Below, piece after piece: positions 50,090 to 62,273 of a stretch of DNA of 64,000 nt. Below the pieces are notes generated by a model, which saw nothing but the letters and a program-made list of their open reading frames with translations, searched no databases and was not told the DNA's origin. Within the stretch, counting starts at the first letter, position 1. Each line of letters opens with the position of its first letter. The translations under genes and the position numbers were made by a program. The stretch comes from Vespa crabro. Its lineage: Eukaryota > Arthropoda > Insecta > Hymenoptera > Vespidae. The stretch covers positions 14,528,837 to 14,592,836 of the forward strand of contig NC_060955.1 of the NCBI RefSeq assembly GCF_910589235.1, read 5' to 3'.

Positions 50090-52335
50090 GGCGGATAAAG
50101 ATGTTTACGAATCGGATGCCGAGTTGTACACAATTGACGATAATGTTTTAGGTAATGATGTTGAAAGACCAAATACAGTTAAAGCAAATAAACCATCTCA
50201 TTAGTAGCGCATAGATAAATTGAAGAATAAGAGTTAGAAAGATTTAAGTCTTATAATGCATAGTATTAACCTAATGAAAAACACCAGACAACCACTATTT
50301 ATGGTTACTTTGACTGCAAATATATAAATAAATAAAAAAGCTGAGAAATTTCTAATATACAACAAGATAACCCAGAAAAGTTACATCAACAAGAAAAGAA
50401 TAACTCAATATCATATGTGCCAAACATGGGGACACGTAACTGCATATTGATATACAGACTCAACTTATCTGAAATATGTGCAAAAGCATTTTACCAAAGA
50501 ATGTAAGAAGCCATTAATGGAACCAGCAAAATGTGTCAACTGTAGAGAAACTCACCCAATGCTACTGTATGCAAAGAGTACGTAACAAGGTTGGAACTAA
50601 TAACATCAAGAAATATATACAGGGCATAAAAGAAAAATACTAAGACATCAAAAGCACAGATCATCAAACTTACATTTAACATTGTAAACCACATTGAATT
50701 CCTCAGTGTAAGCAAATTGCTAAAATAAAAAATAACTACTAGCAATACTTATCGATTATTCACATCAAAAATTCGATTTTTACATCAAAAATACAAATTA
50801 ATCAAAGTAAAGATAAACAAATATTATTAAATAGAGAGCAATATTCAAAGGCGTAGAAAATTCCAATGATAATAGTCCCCAAAATAGCAATAATATTTTT
50901 ACAGACTTTATATCACTAAATAAAGAAATAAGAGAACTAAATGATATTATTAACGTCCTTAAAATACTTCAGAGGCTGTCAGGGAATGTAAAAGCCATAG
51001 TGCATTAACAAACATCAGACCAATTTCAATTATTACTGAACTTTTGTCAAAATCTAAGTAATTAATAATTTAATCCTATGTAACTGGAATGCTTATGGAT
51101 TAAGAAACAGATTAGATAAGGTTATAGAGTTCTTTTAATTTAAGGTAGATACAGATCTGGTTATTGAAATTAGAAATAAAGATAAGCTAAAATTGAAAAT
51201 TCGAAATTATATATGCATTAGAAAAGACAAAGATAAAACAGATGTTTAAATGATATTTATTAGAAATAACATCATTCAAGCAAGTATAAATAAATAATAT
51301 GTTATATATAAAGTGCTTGTATATAAAATTAGCAAATAAAATTCATATAGTATCGATATATCATAGCTTAAATGAAAATTTCTCATCTAAAAATCTAAGA
51401 ATAAATAAAATACTTAGCTTAGAACATAGGTGGTTTAGTTATTAGTGATCTAAATGCATGTTATATAATATGGAACTGTCATTATATCAATAACAAGGGT
51501 AGATTATTATATAACTTTATGTGAAAAAACAGCAAATATTTCCAAGAAATACTGCATTCAATATATGCATAACAGTAATTAAAAGAAAAAAATAGTCAGA
51601 ATTGTTAATGATACGAGTGTCAATTCCAATTGTGATAAAATTATGATGATGTTATTAACCCTGTAACCATAATAAATTTTTGCTTAAGTAACAGACATCC
51701 ATCTGTTACGGTTAATGATAGCATTTCTACCAAAAGCAGAGTAAGAGCAGATATCTCACAGGGATTACTATTGAAACTATGTATTTAAATGATATTTCAA
51801 CATTTTTGCTAAGACACAATCAATATTATTTGTAAACTACACGACCACACAGATCCACACTCTTTTAGTGTTATTATAGCAGTCAAGTTAATACAATTAC
51901 ACATAAATATGTTAGAGAACTTTCACAATTTGTGGAAAATTCTCTAAATGCAATCAAAATCAAAGTAATAGTATTTACTAAAAAATATCCTGATAGTAAA
52001 ATTTTACAATAACATACTAATAATAAAATTTTAATCAATTAAAGTCAACGGACATAAACAATACCAACCAATATAGTAAAATATTTAGGAATCCACTTGA
52101 AAAAAGTACACATTTCAATATCATTACACACAAGTACACACACATATATATAAAGCAGATTTTTACGCAAAGCCTACTCACTATTAACAAATTTGGGGTT
52201 AGTAATATAGTCCTACGTCATTTCATTCATTTACATAGCAAAACCCACATAAAATGTAACCCTGAGTTATACAAGTTTAAAAATTGCTATGAAAGTTTTA
52301 AGAAAGGTGTATCCATTGATGATATCCAGAGCTGT
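50090..52335 (+). mobile_element. Decayed jockey-like non-LTR retrotransposon
   Basis: Read across stops and frame changes, the order of parts is that of a jockey-type LINE. A zinc-knuckle region at 50400-50590 reads MCQTWGHVTAY, then KHFTKECKKPLMEPAKCVNC with RETHP. An endonuclease start at about 51070 reads LCNWNAYGLRNRLDKVIEFF. A later endonuclease motif at about 51440 reads LVISDLNACYIIWN, then NNKGRLLYNFM. Reverse-transcriptase remains at about 51690-51800 read RPSVTVNDSISTKSRVRADI, SQG. Further downstream comes KIKVIVFTKK (about 51955). Every segment contains stops, so it is inactive. It lies in sense orientation inside the 18 kb intron. The exact ends are uncertain. Confidence 0.65.
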
Positions 52336-52409
52336 TCTAGTATAATAACTTGCCAATATTGTGGTAGCGATTATCTCTATTTAGTGATGAATTAACAAAT
52401 TATAATGCC

Positions 52410-52499
52410 GTATCGAATAATTTAATACTACTATGAAGGTATCGATACCTGTTTAATATTTTTATAAAAGTACGATACCTATTTAATACTTCTACGAAC
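52410..52499 (+). repeat. About 30-base tandem repeat, three diverged units
   Basis: The units begin GTATCGAATAATTTAATACT, GTATCGATACCTGTTTAATA and GTACGATACCTATTTAATAC, and end in a TATGAAG/TATAAAA/TACGAAC series. They lie just after the jockey remnant and may be its 3' tail repeat or an unrelated minisatellite. Confidence 0.6.
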
Positions 52500-53215
52500 A
52501 TTTAAACACGAGCGACTTTTTGTTTTTTATTGGTTTTGTCTCTTAAGGCACTATCACACATGACGAATTTACTTTAGTACTCACCGATACTAGTAGCAGA
52601 GACTAAATTGACGCATTAAATAGTTGTTACTATCTTGTCATGCATAGCTAGAGATATAGTGATGAGATCTGCAATACAAGTTGTTTCTTTTCTTCCACTT
52701 CATTAGTCATGAAAAATTGCACCAGCATTGAAAAATTACACATAATAATATAATCTTAACACAAGTTGGAGAACGTGCTACATAGAAACTATTGCCTTAT
52801 CACATGCGATGATTACAGCACTTGTTCGCGGCGACTAGGTTACTAGCCAGTAGAATTAAACATATTTAATTGAAGTCACCAGAAGTGTTCGTAATAACTA
52901 TTTGGAATAGTAGTAGCAATTAATCTGTTACACTAAACGATTACTCGCGATTACTGCAATAATGGCAAGTAAAGTTGCTATTTATGATAGGAACTTTAAA
53001 ATTTCGTTCGTTAATATCCAATGTCTTCCTTTTGGTGTATCGATACATTAATACGAGTATAGGAACTTTTCAATTTGATATCAATTTAAGAAATATCTTT
53101 ATCAAAAATAGAAACGAAGTAACTAAAATTTCAATATGTATCGATACTTTCCATTATATACTATTGAATTGATTGAACATCATCAATAGTATCAGTGTCG
53201 ATCCGATTATTAACT
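52500..53215 (+). other. Intron sequence, no gene seen
   Basis: AT-rich. No exon or recognised element. Confidence 0.45.
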
Positions 53216-53345
53216 CCATTTCATAAAAGTAGACAAAAGAGTCTGAATAACTTAATGGTTATAACGAAAAGCGAAAGATCCTGGTTCGAGTCCTCGGTCT
53301 TTATTACCCAACGGCCCAATTTTCTTCACGAATCTTACAAAAATA
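53216..53345 (+). repeat. tRNA-like SINE with inverted terminal motifs
   Basis: It carries a perfect pol III B-box-like GGTTCGAGTCC (53283-53293) and an A-box-like TAACTTAATGGTTAT (53247-53261). The right end, CCCAATTTTCTTCACGAAT, is the reverse complement of the left terminal motif seen at 57031 and 57410. The head, CCATTTCATAAAAGTA, matches the heads of the two 57 kb copies. It is not a canonical tRNA gene because the acceptor stem does not pair. Confidence 0.65.
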
Positions 53346-54908
53346 GAAATATCTTATATCTTAAAATGTCATCACATTGAACAAAAATATCATTTTTCTA
53401 ATTTTACGAATAATGCTAACTTATTTATAATACTACTTGTTAAAGGTAATCTATTTAAGTATTCAATTGTTATATTTTAATAGTAAGGTCAATTTATATT
53501 TAATATGTAATACAATTTTAATGTACTTTTTAAAAAAGTATATTATAATATCATCGTTGTAAATTATAGTATGTTATAAAAATACGTGAATATGTTCTCC
53601 TCTGCTTTATTTTGTCTTACAAGATACATTATAATATTAAAAAAATTATAGACTTGACGCACGAAAATCTATTGCAGTGATGCACTTTGAAAACCGATAT
53701 TTTCATTTATTTTTCATTTTCATTTATTGTGTTCACAATAACATCAGATAGGATGTTTTAGGATGTTTTGAATTTGTCTTAATTTGCTTTACAACTTTTA
53801 TAGTATAGGAAACAATAAATTTTACCCAAACAATCTTACGCCCCCACTTTATCAGATCCTTTATCAGAATCCAAATTAAGCATAAAGAAAACTCAAAAAA
53901 CTTGTTTTTATTATCAAAAGTAATGAAAATATTCACGCTTCCAGTTGTAGGAAATTCATTTGATGATTAGACAGACATACATATCGTCAGACGATACGTA
54001 TATACGACTATATTGAGAATAAAATATATAAAAATATTAGATCATTTATACCTCTACGATATATGTAAATTTATGATGAGCTTCGAGAAGCACATACAAC
54101 CGTATCTTTCTTTCGTAGGATGTTACGATTGCCCTTAAATAGCTTCATGCGGTACGCGATTTACATATCCGAAGGTTAAAAAAGAAAGAAAATTCTTCTC
54201 GCCTACACGATTAGTTCATGATAATAACATTGTCTACGATAACAACGTAGTATAAAGGAGAAGGGATTCAAAGCGAAGGGACCACGTTTTTGTGCAAAAG
54301 AGTACGGATTTAAATAATCTCGTCGTGAGTTTCTCGATCACGATCTAGGTTTGTGGAACTCTGAGTTCCACATTTAATGAAACCAACGACGTTGTTATCA
54401 ACGATTCAATGTAAATTCTGTTAAGTCTCAGCGCGTGCTCGTTCATGAAACATACGATAGAGGGAGAAAAGGGATGAAAAGAACGAACTCGATGAGTCCA
54501 AGAATTACTTATCAAATTAATTCTGAAAGTGTAAACTTCTTCTCTCCTTCTTATCTCCTCCTGTTGTCATCATCGTCATCGTCATCTTGACTTCAACTTA
54601 ATGAAGCTCTCCTCACGTTTTTCTTACATAAGTAATAAAGGTTCTGATCTTATTGCATCATAAAATTCACTTTCGGCCAGCAGCTAACTAGCACCAACGA
54701 TTCTTTGTACTTGTATTTTATAGTAGAAAAAGATAAATAAGTATGTAAAATGTTAGAACTATCGGAAAATCTATAGAATTGTCTTCGTCTCGGGAGATTT
54801 TGTTGGAAATAAAAGATAAGACAAATAGAGTTGTGCGAAAGATGAAAGCTTCGCCGGATTTCCTCTGTAGCGTTAGACTGGCGAGTTCAAGGTTAAACGT
54901 AAGCCCTT

Positions 54909-54958
<50 letters not shown>

Positions 54959-57022
54959 TTTCCCATATCTCTCCGAACTTTTGAAGATGCTCGTTCGACC
55001 TTGACGGTGACAGTTATTCAATTTCGACGAAGATAACGAGTTTTTCGCGAGCTTTGTGCGGACGAAGGAAAAAGAGAAAAGAAGAAGCAGAAAGAACCAT
55101 GATTTTGTTTTTATGTTAATCAATTTCTTTTGATAGACACTTAATGCGAACTTATAAAAACTCAGAAAAAACGATAATGAGAAAGAATCAGAAAAAAAAA
55201 ATAGGATCGATGAAACGTCGAATTACCAAATTCTATATTCGTTTCGTTTGAATGTACTCCATAATTTTTAATACTCCATAGAAGAAAAAAGAGAAGCAGT
55301 AAAATTCTACAAGAATGATGTTATCTAACATGTTCTTATCGTAAAACGACTTTAAGGCATTATAAAAATGTTGTTTCGATATTCATCGCATTTTATCTTC
55401 TGGATAATAACCTTTCCTTAGCATCTGAGAAAGACAACTTAGAAGTTAAGGTTGATCGACGAGTCGGTCGAATCTGCAACGATACGAGTTAGCAAGGTAT
55501 AGTCTTAAGAAATTCCTTTTTCGAAGGACATTTGTTGTTAAGTGCAGATACACATAAATATCCCTCTTGCGAGATTGTCGCTTATGAACGTAATCACTTA
55601 GGAGGGAGCTCCTAAGTTGCAGTCTTGCGGCTTTGATGCAGTCTATGTTCTTGCCAGCTATATTCCATGATATAAAAAATTATGCCATTAGAGCTATAGA
55701 CTGTCTTTTCGCGCTAAAAGAATCCTTTTTAAACATAGTAAATTAGGTTCTCTTAAATGTACCCACTTCATGTGCTTGGATTACATTTTTTCTGTTTTTT
55801 TCTTTTCCTTCTTCGATCGTATGTTTTTGGACCACTAGAAAAGGTATATTTAAGTCACTCCTTTTTTGTCTATCAAATGTAACCGACTATCTTCCTCTGG
55901 CGCAAATTGCAAAATTAAAATGGAATCATACAAACCGAATAAACGTTCGTCGTATTATGATACGTTGTAACATGTATTCTTGGAAGAAAAGTATGTTTTC
56001 AGGTCTTTCGATACAGACGCCGCTCGTGATTTCATCTTTCCATCCGATTTTTCTTTTTATTTTAACTTCTTGACATACAAATAAAAAAAAAAGAGCATAA
56101 ATAGAGCATCTGGAACATTTTAAACAAAACAGAATCGACACACGAGTGAAATAATTTAATAATTTAATAATGTACTGTACGGCGTCCACCGGAGACCGTT
56201 CCTGATGTCTCCCAGAGGTCATTGTATGTCAAGGGGTTGAGAATATATACGTGCTTCAAAGTGATGAATTTTCATCACCATTGCTCTGATTCATAATCAG
56301 AAGGAGGAAGAGAGAGAGAGAAAGAAGAGAGAGAGCCTTGATCTCTTCTTGATACTCAGCGAGTATCTATCTCGCAAATTCTATATATGACCTTAGTAAC
56401 GAACCAATAGCATTATTATCAATTTATAAGGAAATCCAATGTAGAAGGAGGTATGAATACTTAGGAAGTTTACTAGGTTATTTGATCATAGACCATATAA
56501 ATAGAAGAACAGTTCGTTAGGTCCGGAAGGATAACAAGGAGCAGGATAAACTCGTAATCGAGAATAACGTCAAGAGAAGAAGAGGACAAAGATAAGGACA
56601 TCAGTGATATATAAAGAGAATTGCTAGATTTCAAGCGATGAATGTTTGATTCGATCTAGCCCGAGCCGCTGCTCTTCGCCTTTCATTTAAACAATGCTAA
56701 TTAGAGAGCAGAAAGGGTAATGGTAGCGAAAGGTTTTCTCTTAAAGGACAGGAGACCTGTTCCAGTAGCTTTGACTAAGGGAACCAGTTTGACGCGTCAC
56801 ACGACGCTTTCATCAACTAACTCGATTTTGATCGTTAACGATTCCTGCTAGTTGACTGGCGTCGCGTGTCTAAATCTATCTTTTCTGTTAGCTTTAACGA
56901 AAACCTGCCGTTGATTACAAGGTCGTCGATGACCTCGTTTGTTCGAAGGGAGGTTTTTGATTTTTATCTTAAGAGAAAGAGAAAGATAAAAACTTCGTGG
57001 AACAAATGTAAATACACAGATA
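53346..57022 (+). other. Intron continuation, no gene seen
   Basis: AT-rich with a TA tract at 54911-54955. An exon-like run at 54777-54890 (EILLEIKDKTNRVV) has a weak acceptor and meets a stop in the phase required by the gene model, so it is not called. GA tract near 56305-56333. Confidence 0.45.
54911..54955. repeat. (AT)n microsatellite
   Basis: About 22 uninterrupted AT units. Frames through it give Ile-Tyr repeats that are not coding. Confidence 0.95.
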
Positions 57023-57171
57023 TCTGTAGAATTAGTGAAAAAAATTGGACCATATTAACTCGAGAAACCGGGTCTTCCGCTTTTTAGGTGGCTACTCTAA
57101 GCATTAAACTATTCAAGCCCTTCGGTTAATCTTTTCACGAATAATTTGTATGAAATGGAAGTGCTTGCTCC
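57023..57171 (-). repeat. tRNA-like SINE with inverted terminal motifs
   Basis: The left ATTAGTGAAAAAAATTGGAC (57031-57050) and right GGTTAATCTTTTCACGAAT (57124-57142) form diverged terminal inverted repeats around a tRNA-like core read on the minus strand: AGTTTAATGCTTAGAGTAGC, then AAAGCGGAAGACCCGG and a damaged B box. Homology to the copy at 57403 continues outward to TATGAAATGGAAGTGCTTGC. Confidence 0.65.
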
Positions 57172-57402
57172 CACACACATTCGACTCGAATGTTCTTTAG
57201 ACGTCTTTATATCTTTATATCTGAAACTTTTTGAAGATGTTGAACTATTAAAATCCTCTTCCTAATTCCTTTAGTTACCGTTCATGTCGCTTCCATCGTC
57301 GTTTCGTCTTTATAAATTCTTTTTTTATTAATTTTTCTTGTATTACTACACAATTTCCGAGTATATAACGATGCTAGCCTCCATCTCACTTTTGACACTA
57401 AA

Positions 57403-57565
57403 TTGTAGGATTCGTGAAAAAAGTTGGACTGTCAGATAATCTGGAACCTGGTCTCGAACCCGTCTTCCACTTTCCAGGCGGCTGCTCTGATTATTAAGGT
57501 ATCCAGACCCTTGGATCAATCTCTTCACAAATGCTTACTAGTATGAAATGAAGGTGCTTGCTATC
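57403..57565 (-). repeat. tRNA-like SINE with inverted terminal motifs
   Basis: The left ATTCGTGAAAAAAGTTGGAC (57410-57429) and right GGATCAATCTCTTCACAAAT (57513-57532) are inverted relative to each other. The minus-strand core reads ACCTTAATAATCAGAGCAGC, CGCCTGGAAAGTGGAAGAC and a B box GGTTCGAGACC (plus-strand 57450-57460). It lies about 380 bases from its sister copy in the same orientation, so the pair could also come from a local tandem duplication. Confidence 0.65.
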
Positions 57566-60500
57566 ATATATCAAAGATATTTTAGATCACATATTACATT
57601 TCGAACTGCTTCGTCGTAAAGCTAATAAATAAAAATTTATTTATACGTACATATATATGACTTACAATTGGTTCAGTAAACGTTCAATAAACTTCCTTTA
57701 AACTTATCAATACTATACGTACAAAAACAAATGAATTCACAAAATAAATATTGTTTTTCCTGTAAGCTAGGTTTATTCCTTCACACCACGATTTATTAGA
57801 TAGATAACAATAAAGAAGAATGAGAAAGAATTTTTCATAGCTTATCGACTTTACGGACTCCATTCTCTATTTTACCTTCACCATTCATTCATACGTTTAG
57901 CGACATTCGAAGATCTTTCTTTCTGCGCTTGGAAATAAAAACGTAATTGAAAATTACATTTATAGAAGTACTTAAGGCAAGGTATGCAGTGTAGAACGTT
58001 TACAAAGTAAAAAGGTGCGAGGTTTGCTCAAATGCCAGATAGGAGGATGAGTTGCTTCGGCTTACCGGACTCATGCCAACTCACTCGACGATAAAATACC
58101 TACTCGAACCACGTATGCACTCAAACAAAGAGAAAAGAGCTCGCAAAAGGTCCGAAAAGGTAAATAAGCGAACCCATAGCCTTGCTTTTGGTCTGCGCGA
58201 AAATCAGCGCTGCGTGAACTCTCGATGACTCTCGATAATCGAAACGGCCCAAAGAGTTAATTAAACTAAAGGTAGTTTCGCGAATTTTCGATAAATGCTC
58301 GATTCAATTTTCCTGCAGTTACGACCTCGTATGCTGCTTTTTTTAAACTCACTCTATCTTATTTATTCTTTGCTTTTGCCAGACAACTTCGATGGATTTG
58401 ATTAATTTCAATATCACTTTCAACTCGTAATTTGTCGCGACTAATCGATCACACGAGGAATAAAAGATTTGACACAAAGGAAGGATATCATTGATCCGAT
58501 AATCTATACGTTGAATCTGGCTTGAAAACGATAAGCTTATCTAACTTATCCTTTCATCCTTCAAACAAAAGTCTTATAAAGCGAAACACAAATACTTTCT
58601 CTCAAATAAATCAAAAAATTATTTAACTACATCTATATATTGATTTAGATCTCCTTTGACGCGGAATACTGACGCAATAGTCGTAATTTTATTTTCGACA
58701 TCGTCCCCCTCGCAAGTAAGCATTCAAGAATTTGCTTAACTACGGAAAAGTCAGCGTTGTACGATCTATGAAAAGTCACTTATATCTTTTTTCAAAACTT
58801 TTGTTCAGTTTCTCATTGAGATGTATCTTATGAGAAACATGTCGAAAGTGATGGTTGAGAGTAATTTGAAAAGTTACGTTTAAGCTAATTAACTCTTCTG
58901 AAAATGTATTTCACCGATCGAATTCCATATTTTCCCTGGTAGTCTCGATTGGAAAAGTTAGATGAGCACTCGACTCGTCGGAAAAAACATTTCTTTCGAG
59001 CACTCTTCTCCTTTAGCACTCGATATGTGCACGCTCGTTTCAAAACCTACCATGTCTATAGTTTGATCTGTATCCTGCGTCGAAAAAATATATTTTACGA
59101 ACATACACGCTTTCAATGCGATTACTCGAGCTTTCGTATAGGAACGTTTTCAAAAAGTCACAAGAGATCAGAAAGTTCATATTTCGTTAAAGGGTCATAT
59201 TTTTATCTCGCGTGTCATCGTAAAAATTCAATGAAAGTTTAACGCGTTTAAAAAAGAAACCTTTTATATAAGGCGTTCCATCTGAATAATAGACGAAAAA
59301 TATCTGTCTCTTCATAGGTTTTATATAGAAAATATATCAATTTCTTTTGTCGAAAAAGAAACTACAGAACTTTTAAATGATTATCGAGAAAAAAAATTCG
59401 TTTGTTCGATTCGAAAGTTTTTTGAAAATAACGAGCAATCATCAAATTGACGTCAAACATCACGAACAGAGCTCATATGAACGATCGAAGACTCGATCGT
59501 TAAGTTAGATTCGTCGTTAGTGAAGATCGAAAAGTCGACTAACGAGATGTACTTGAAGTCTCCCTTGAAATAACTCAGTCCATTCAAGAGTCCATTTCAA
59601 GATCGAAACATATTAGTAATATTATGCGCTACTTGGCTAATTATTTTCCACGCAATTTCTTTGAGTCCATTAAAAGAAGAGAAAAGGAATTTTTTATCGG
59701 GCTTTTCAGCTAACGTTAACATAAACTTCTCGGTGCCACAATTGCTTATTTAGAAATTCTGCCCTAACTTGGTTTTTACGTGAAAATTTGAACGTCGATT
59801 ATTACAAAATACATTCGCGATCGGTGTGAATGAAAACGGAATCAATGCCGCAAGCGTTTCAAACAACCGAGTAACTTTGCCATATATAATTCATAAGAAT
59901 CGTTTATTGGAAGGCTAAAGCAAATTCGAAGGATAAACGTTAAAATAGCAGATTTACCAAAAATCGATCTAAATGAATCGAATAAGTACTTAACAGCTAT
60001 CTAAATCGACAAATTTCATTTAGAATGCACAGAAGATAATGTTAAGGTACGTATGCATGCTCAGAACCATCTACTCTTTAATTCTCCCTTCTCTGGTTTA
60101 GCAACTTACAATAGCGACTGTATCGATTTTTCTATGGATCTATTTGAGAGGTAGATATTGAGTTTCTCTATGGCAAGCATATCAGTTATTATATTTATCG
60201 TACAGATTTGACACACATGAGATAGACCATGACACATACAACGATCGACTCTGTCTCTTGAGTGTCGAGAAGACGAAAGATCGATGCGATCGATACGATC
60301 GATACAATCTATGGCAGGCGTGAGTCATCGTACTTTATCTTCAAACGCTATTATCTTATCTATAATAAAAAATCTCAGATAAAATGTACTACGAGAAAAC
60401 GTTCTGATAGAATGACAAAATAGGAAATAGGAAATAGTTTGAAAACAAATGTTCATTGAGTGAAAAGACAAAAATAGCGATAAAAGTCTGAAAAAGAATG

Positions 60501-61968
60501 TTTCTTGTCGGTTTTTCATGAAACACAAGCGAGGTAGAAGAGGTCGTTGCGGTTGAGTTGCTTCAGGTGAGACATCCTTTTTAACCCACCTAACTTCGGA
60601 CCAATTATAATCTTGAATTATAAATCGAGCATAACGAGCCTGACACAGCAAGCTGTTCCGTGCTATTTAAAAAGCCGGACGCATGCGAGAACGAATAACG
60701 GAAGAATTCACGAGAGTCGCCTTTCGACGGGAGATTTCGTTGGCTGCAGTCGAGCCGAGGGTGAACTTGGCGCATTCTAAATTCGCACACACTAGGACAG
60801 TGGCTCGTCATGCATCCCCTCGGCTTCCATTCTAACCGTGTGCCTCCTTTCCTTTGTTTTTTTAGCTTTCGCAAACGTATTTTGCCCTAAGCGAACCTTC
60901 TACGAAAGCCTGAGCATATATGTATGTTTGTATATACAGTACCTCCTGCAATTGACTGTTTTATCCTTTTTTTTTTCTTCTTTTCTCTTGTTACGTTCTT
61001 TCTTTCTTTCTCACCTTTTTGTACAATCCAAAAGAAGTACGACAGTTATGGCTCAGACTATTGAAATTTAATGAGCTAGTCGAAATTACAAATAATCTTA
61101 TCCCGATTAGAAATATGAAAAAAAGTATTTTTTCGCAACAGTAAGCGTGAACTGCAAGCTTTTCTTCTGAAAAAAAAAGTATTTACGGTAACTTACTTGA
61201 TTTTTACTTCATTTCGATTCGATCAAATGGAATTAAATAACAACAATTAAGGCGGCAGGTCGGATAATTGTTTTTTCATGGTAAATCACGATGAACGTAT
61301 CCGTAAGCGCGGTTCCAGATAAAAGTAGAACTGCCTCATAACGAAATTTATTGAACGATACACATGTCTCTTTCGCTCCTGGGAAGGAACAATTCAAAAT
61401 TCTTCGCAATTCAATTGATAAACTTATTGAAAAAATCAATAATTCAAAAGAATTTTAAAAAATGAATTTCGAAAAGTACAGAATTTTTTATTAGAGAGAT
61501 GAGCTAATAATAGATGAACAGTGACACAGACTTTGTATAATTAATTTTTTACATCGAAGGAAACTAAAGAACAAAGTTACAATATACACTTGGGGAAGAA
61601 ACATAGTAGAGTGGGGAAAGAAAATAGATCTGCTTTTATCAGGAAGACAGACGCATTAGCGGATGTCGAGGGGAACGAAATAATTAATCTGGTAACGTAC
61701 GTATAGTTAACGTCATAAGGATGTCCTTAAGAGGATTCAACGTCAAATAAATAAAGAATAAAAGGAAACGCAAAGAGATACTATGTCTCTTGATGAGAAT
61801 AAAGGAGAAATGGTATGTTTAATCTTTTATTAGGAATCACGTTGAAGAAATTAAGAAAATATAGCTACATATTTTCAAAATGATGGACGGCGAAACACTT
61901 GGATTGAAGATGATCGGGCGTTAGAAGTCTCATAATCTCTATAGAATCGAACGTTACGTTTGTTCCAG
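57566..61968 (+). other. Last part of the 18 kb intron
   Basis: No exon could be fitted. A strong acceptor-like tract ends at 60855 (TTTGTTTTTTTAG) but leads only to an 11-base segment with a suitable donor and phase. CG-richer patches lie at 58000-58260 and 60520-60840. Confidence 0.4.
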
Positions 61969-62273
61969 AGGTGACGATGTACAACGATCGATCGAGTTAC
62001 TGGACAAAGTGCTCTCAGAGTACGACGAGCACGAGACAGAAAGCGAAGTCGGCAGTGGTGGCGGCAGTGGCGGTGGCGGTGGCGGTGGCGGTGGCGGTGG
62101 CGGTGACGGTGACGACGGTAGCAGAGGTGGCACCAGTGGAGGTGGTGCTGGTGGAGACGAAGTCGTTGGCGACGGAAGAGGTGAGGGTATCGTCGGCGGT
62201 TTCCTCGGAGGTTGTGGTAGCAGTACGGAACCCAGTATTGGTCTTACACCCGACGACGAGAGTCCGTCTTTAG
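61969..62273 (+). CDS. Gly-rich acidic exon of the main gene
   Basis: The acceptor GTTTGTTCCAG precedes the exon and the donor TTTAG|GTACTA follows it. The chosen frame enters in phase 2 and leaves in phase 1. It starts GDDVQRSIELLDKVLSEYDE, a likely amphipathic helix with an acidic tail (HETESE). It then has a Gly/Ser-rich linker with 12 consecutive Gly (62069-62104, about residues 65-76 of the product), more Gly/Asp-rich sequence, and a Ser/Pro/Asp-rich end (IGLTPDDESPSL). The other open frame (Ala-Val repeats) ends in TAG exactly at the exon border and is a shadow. The linker is probably disordered. The phase match to the next exon is exact (G + GA = Gly). Confidence 0.75.
62069..62104 (+). 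repeat. (GGCGGT)6 coding microsatellite
   Basis: Six perfect hexamers encode the 12-Gly run. Hexamer gain or loss would keep the frame, so length variation between individuals or relatives is likely. Confidence 0.85.

Noticed and set aside
53240..53320. Possible functional tRNA gene with a perfect B box
   Set aside because: The acceptor and anticodon stems do not pair by eye, and related copies elsewhere show it is a repeat.
54747..54763. 17-base sequence TAAAATGTTAGAACTAT shared with a site near 63038
   Set aside because: In an AT-rich 64 kb window one such match by chance is expected, and the flanks do not align.
54777..54890. Exon-like run with EILLEIKDKTNRVV and a GTAAGC donor
   Set aside because: The acceptor lacks a pyrimidine tract, and the phase needed by the main gene gives a stop within 12 codons.
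60856..60866. 11-base microexon after a strong acceptor in the 18 kb intron
   Set aside because: Phase would fit, but the donor is weak and such a short exon is less likely than the 41-base exon at 43726.
61971..62273. 100-codon frame rich in Ala-Val repeats
   Set aside because: It is the shifted frame of the Gly-repeat exon. It ends in TAG at the exon border, and only the Gly frame matches the phase of the next exon.
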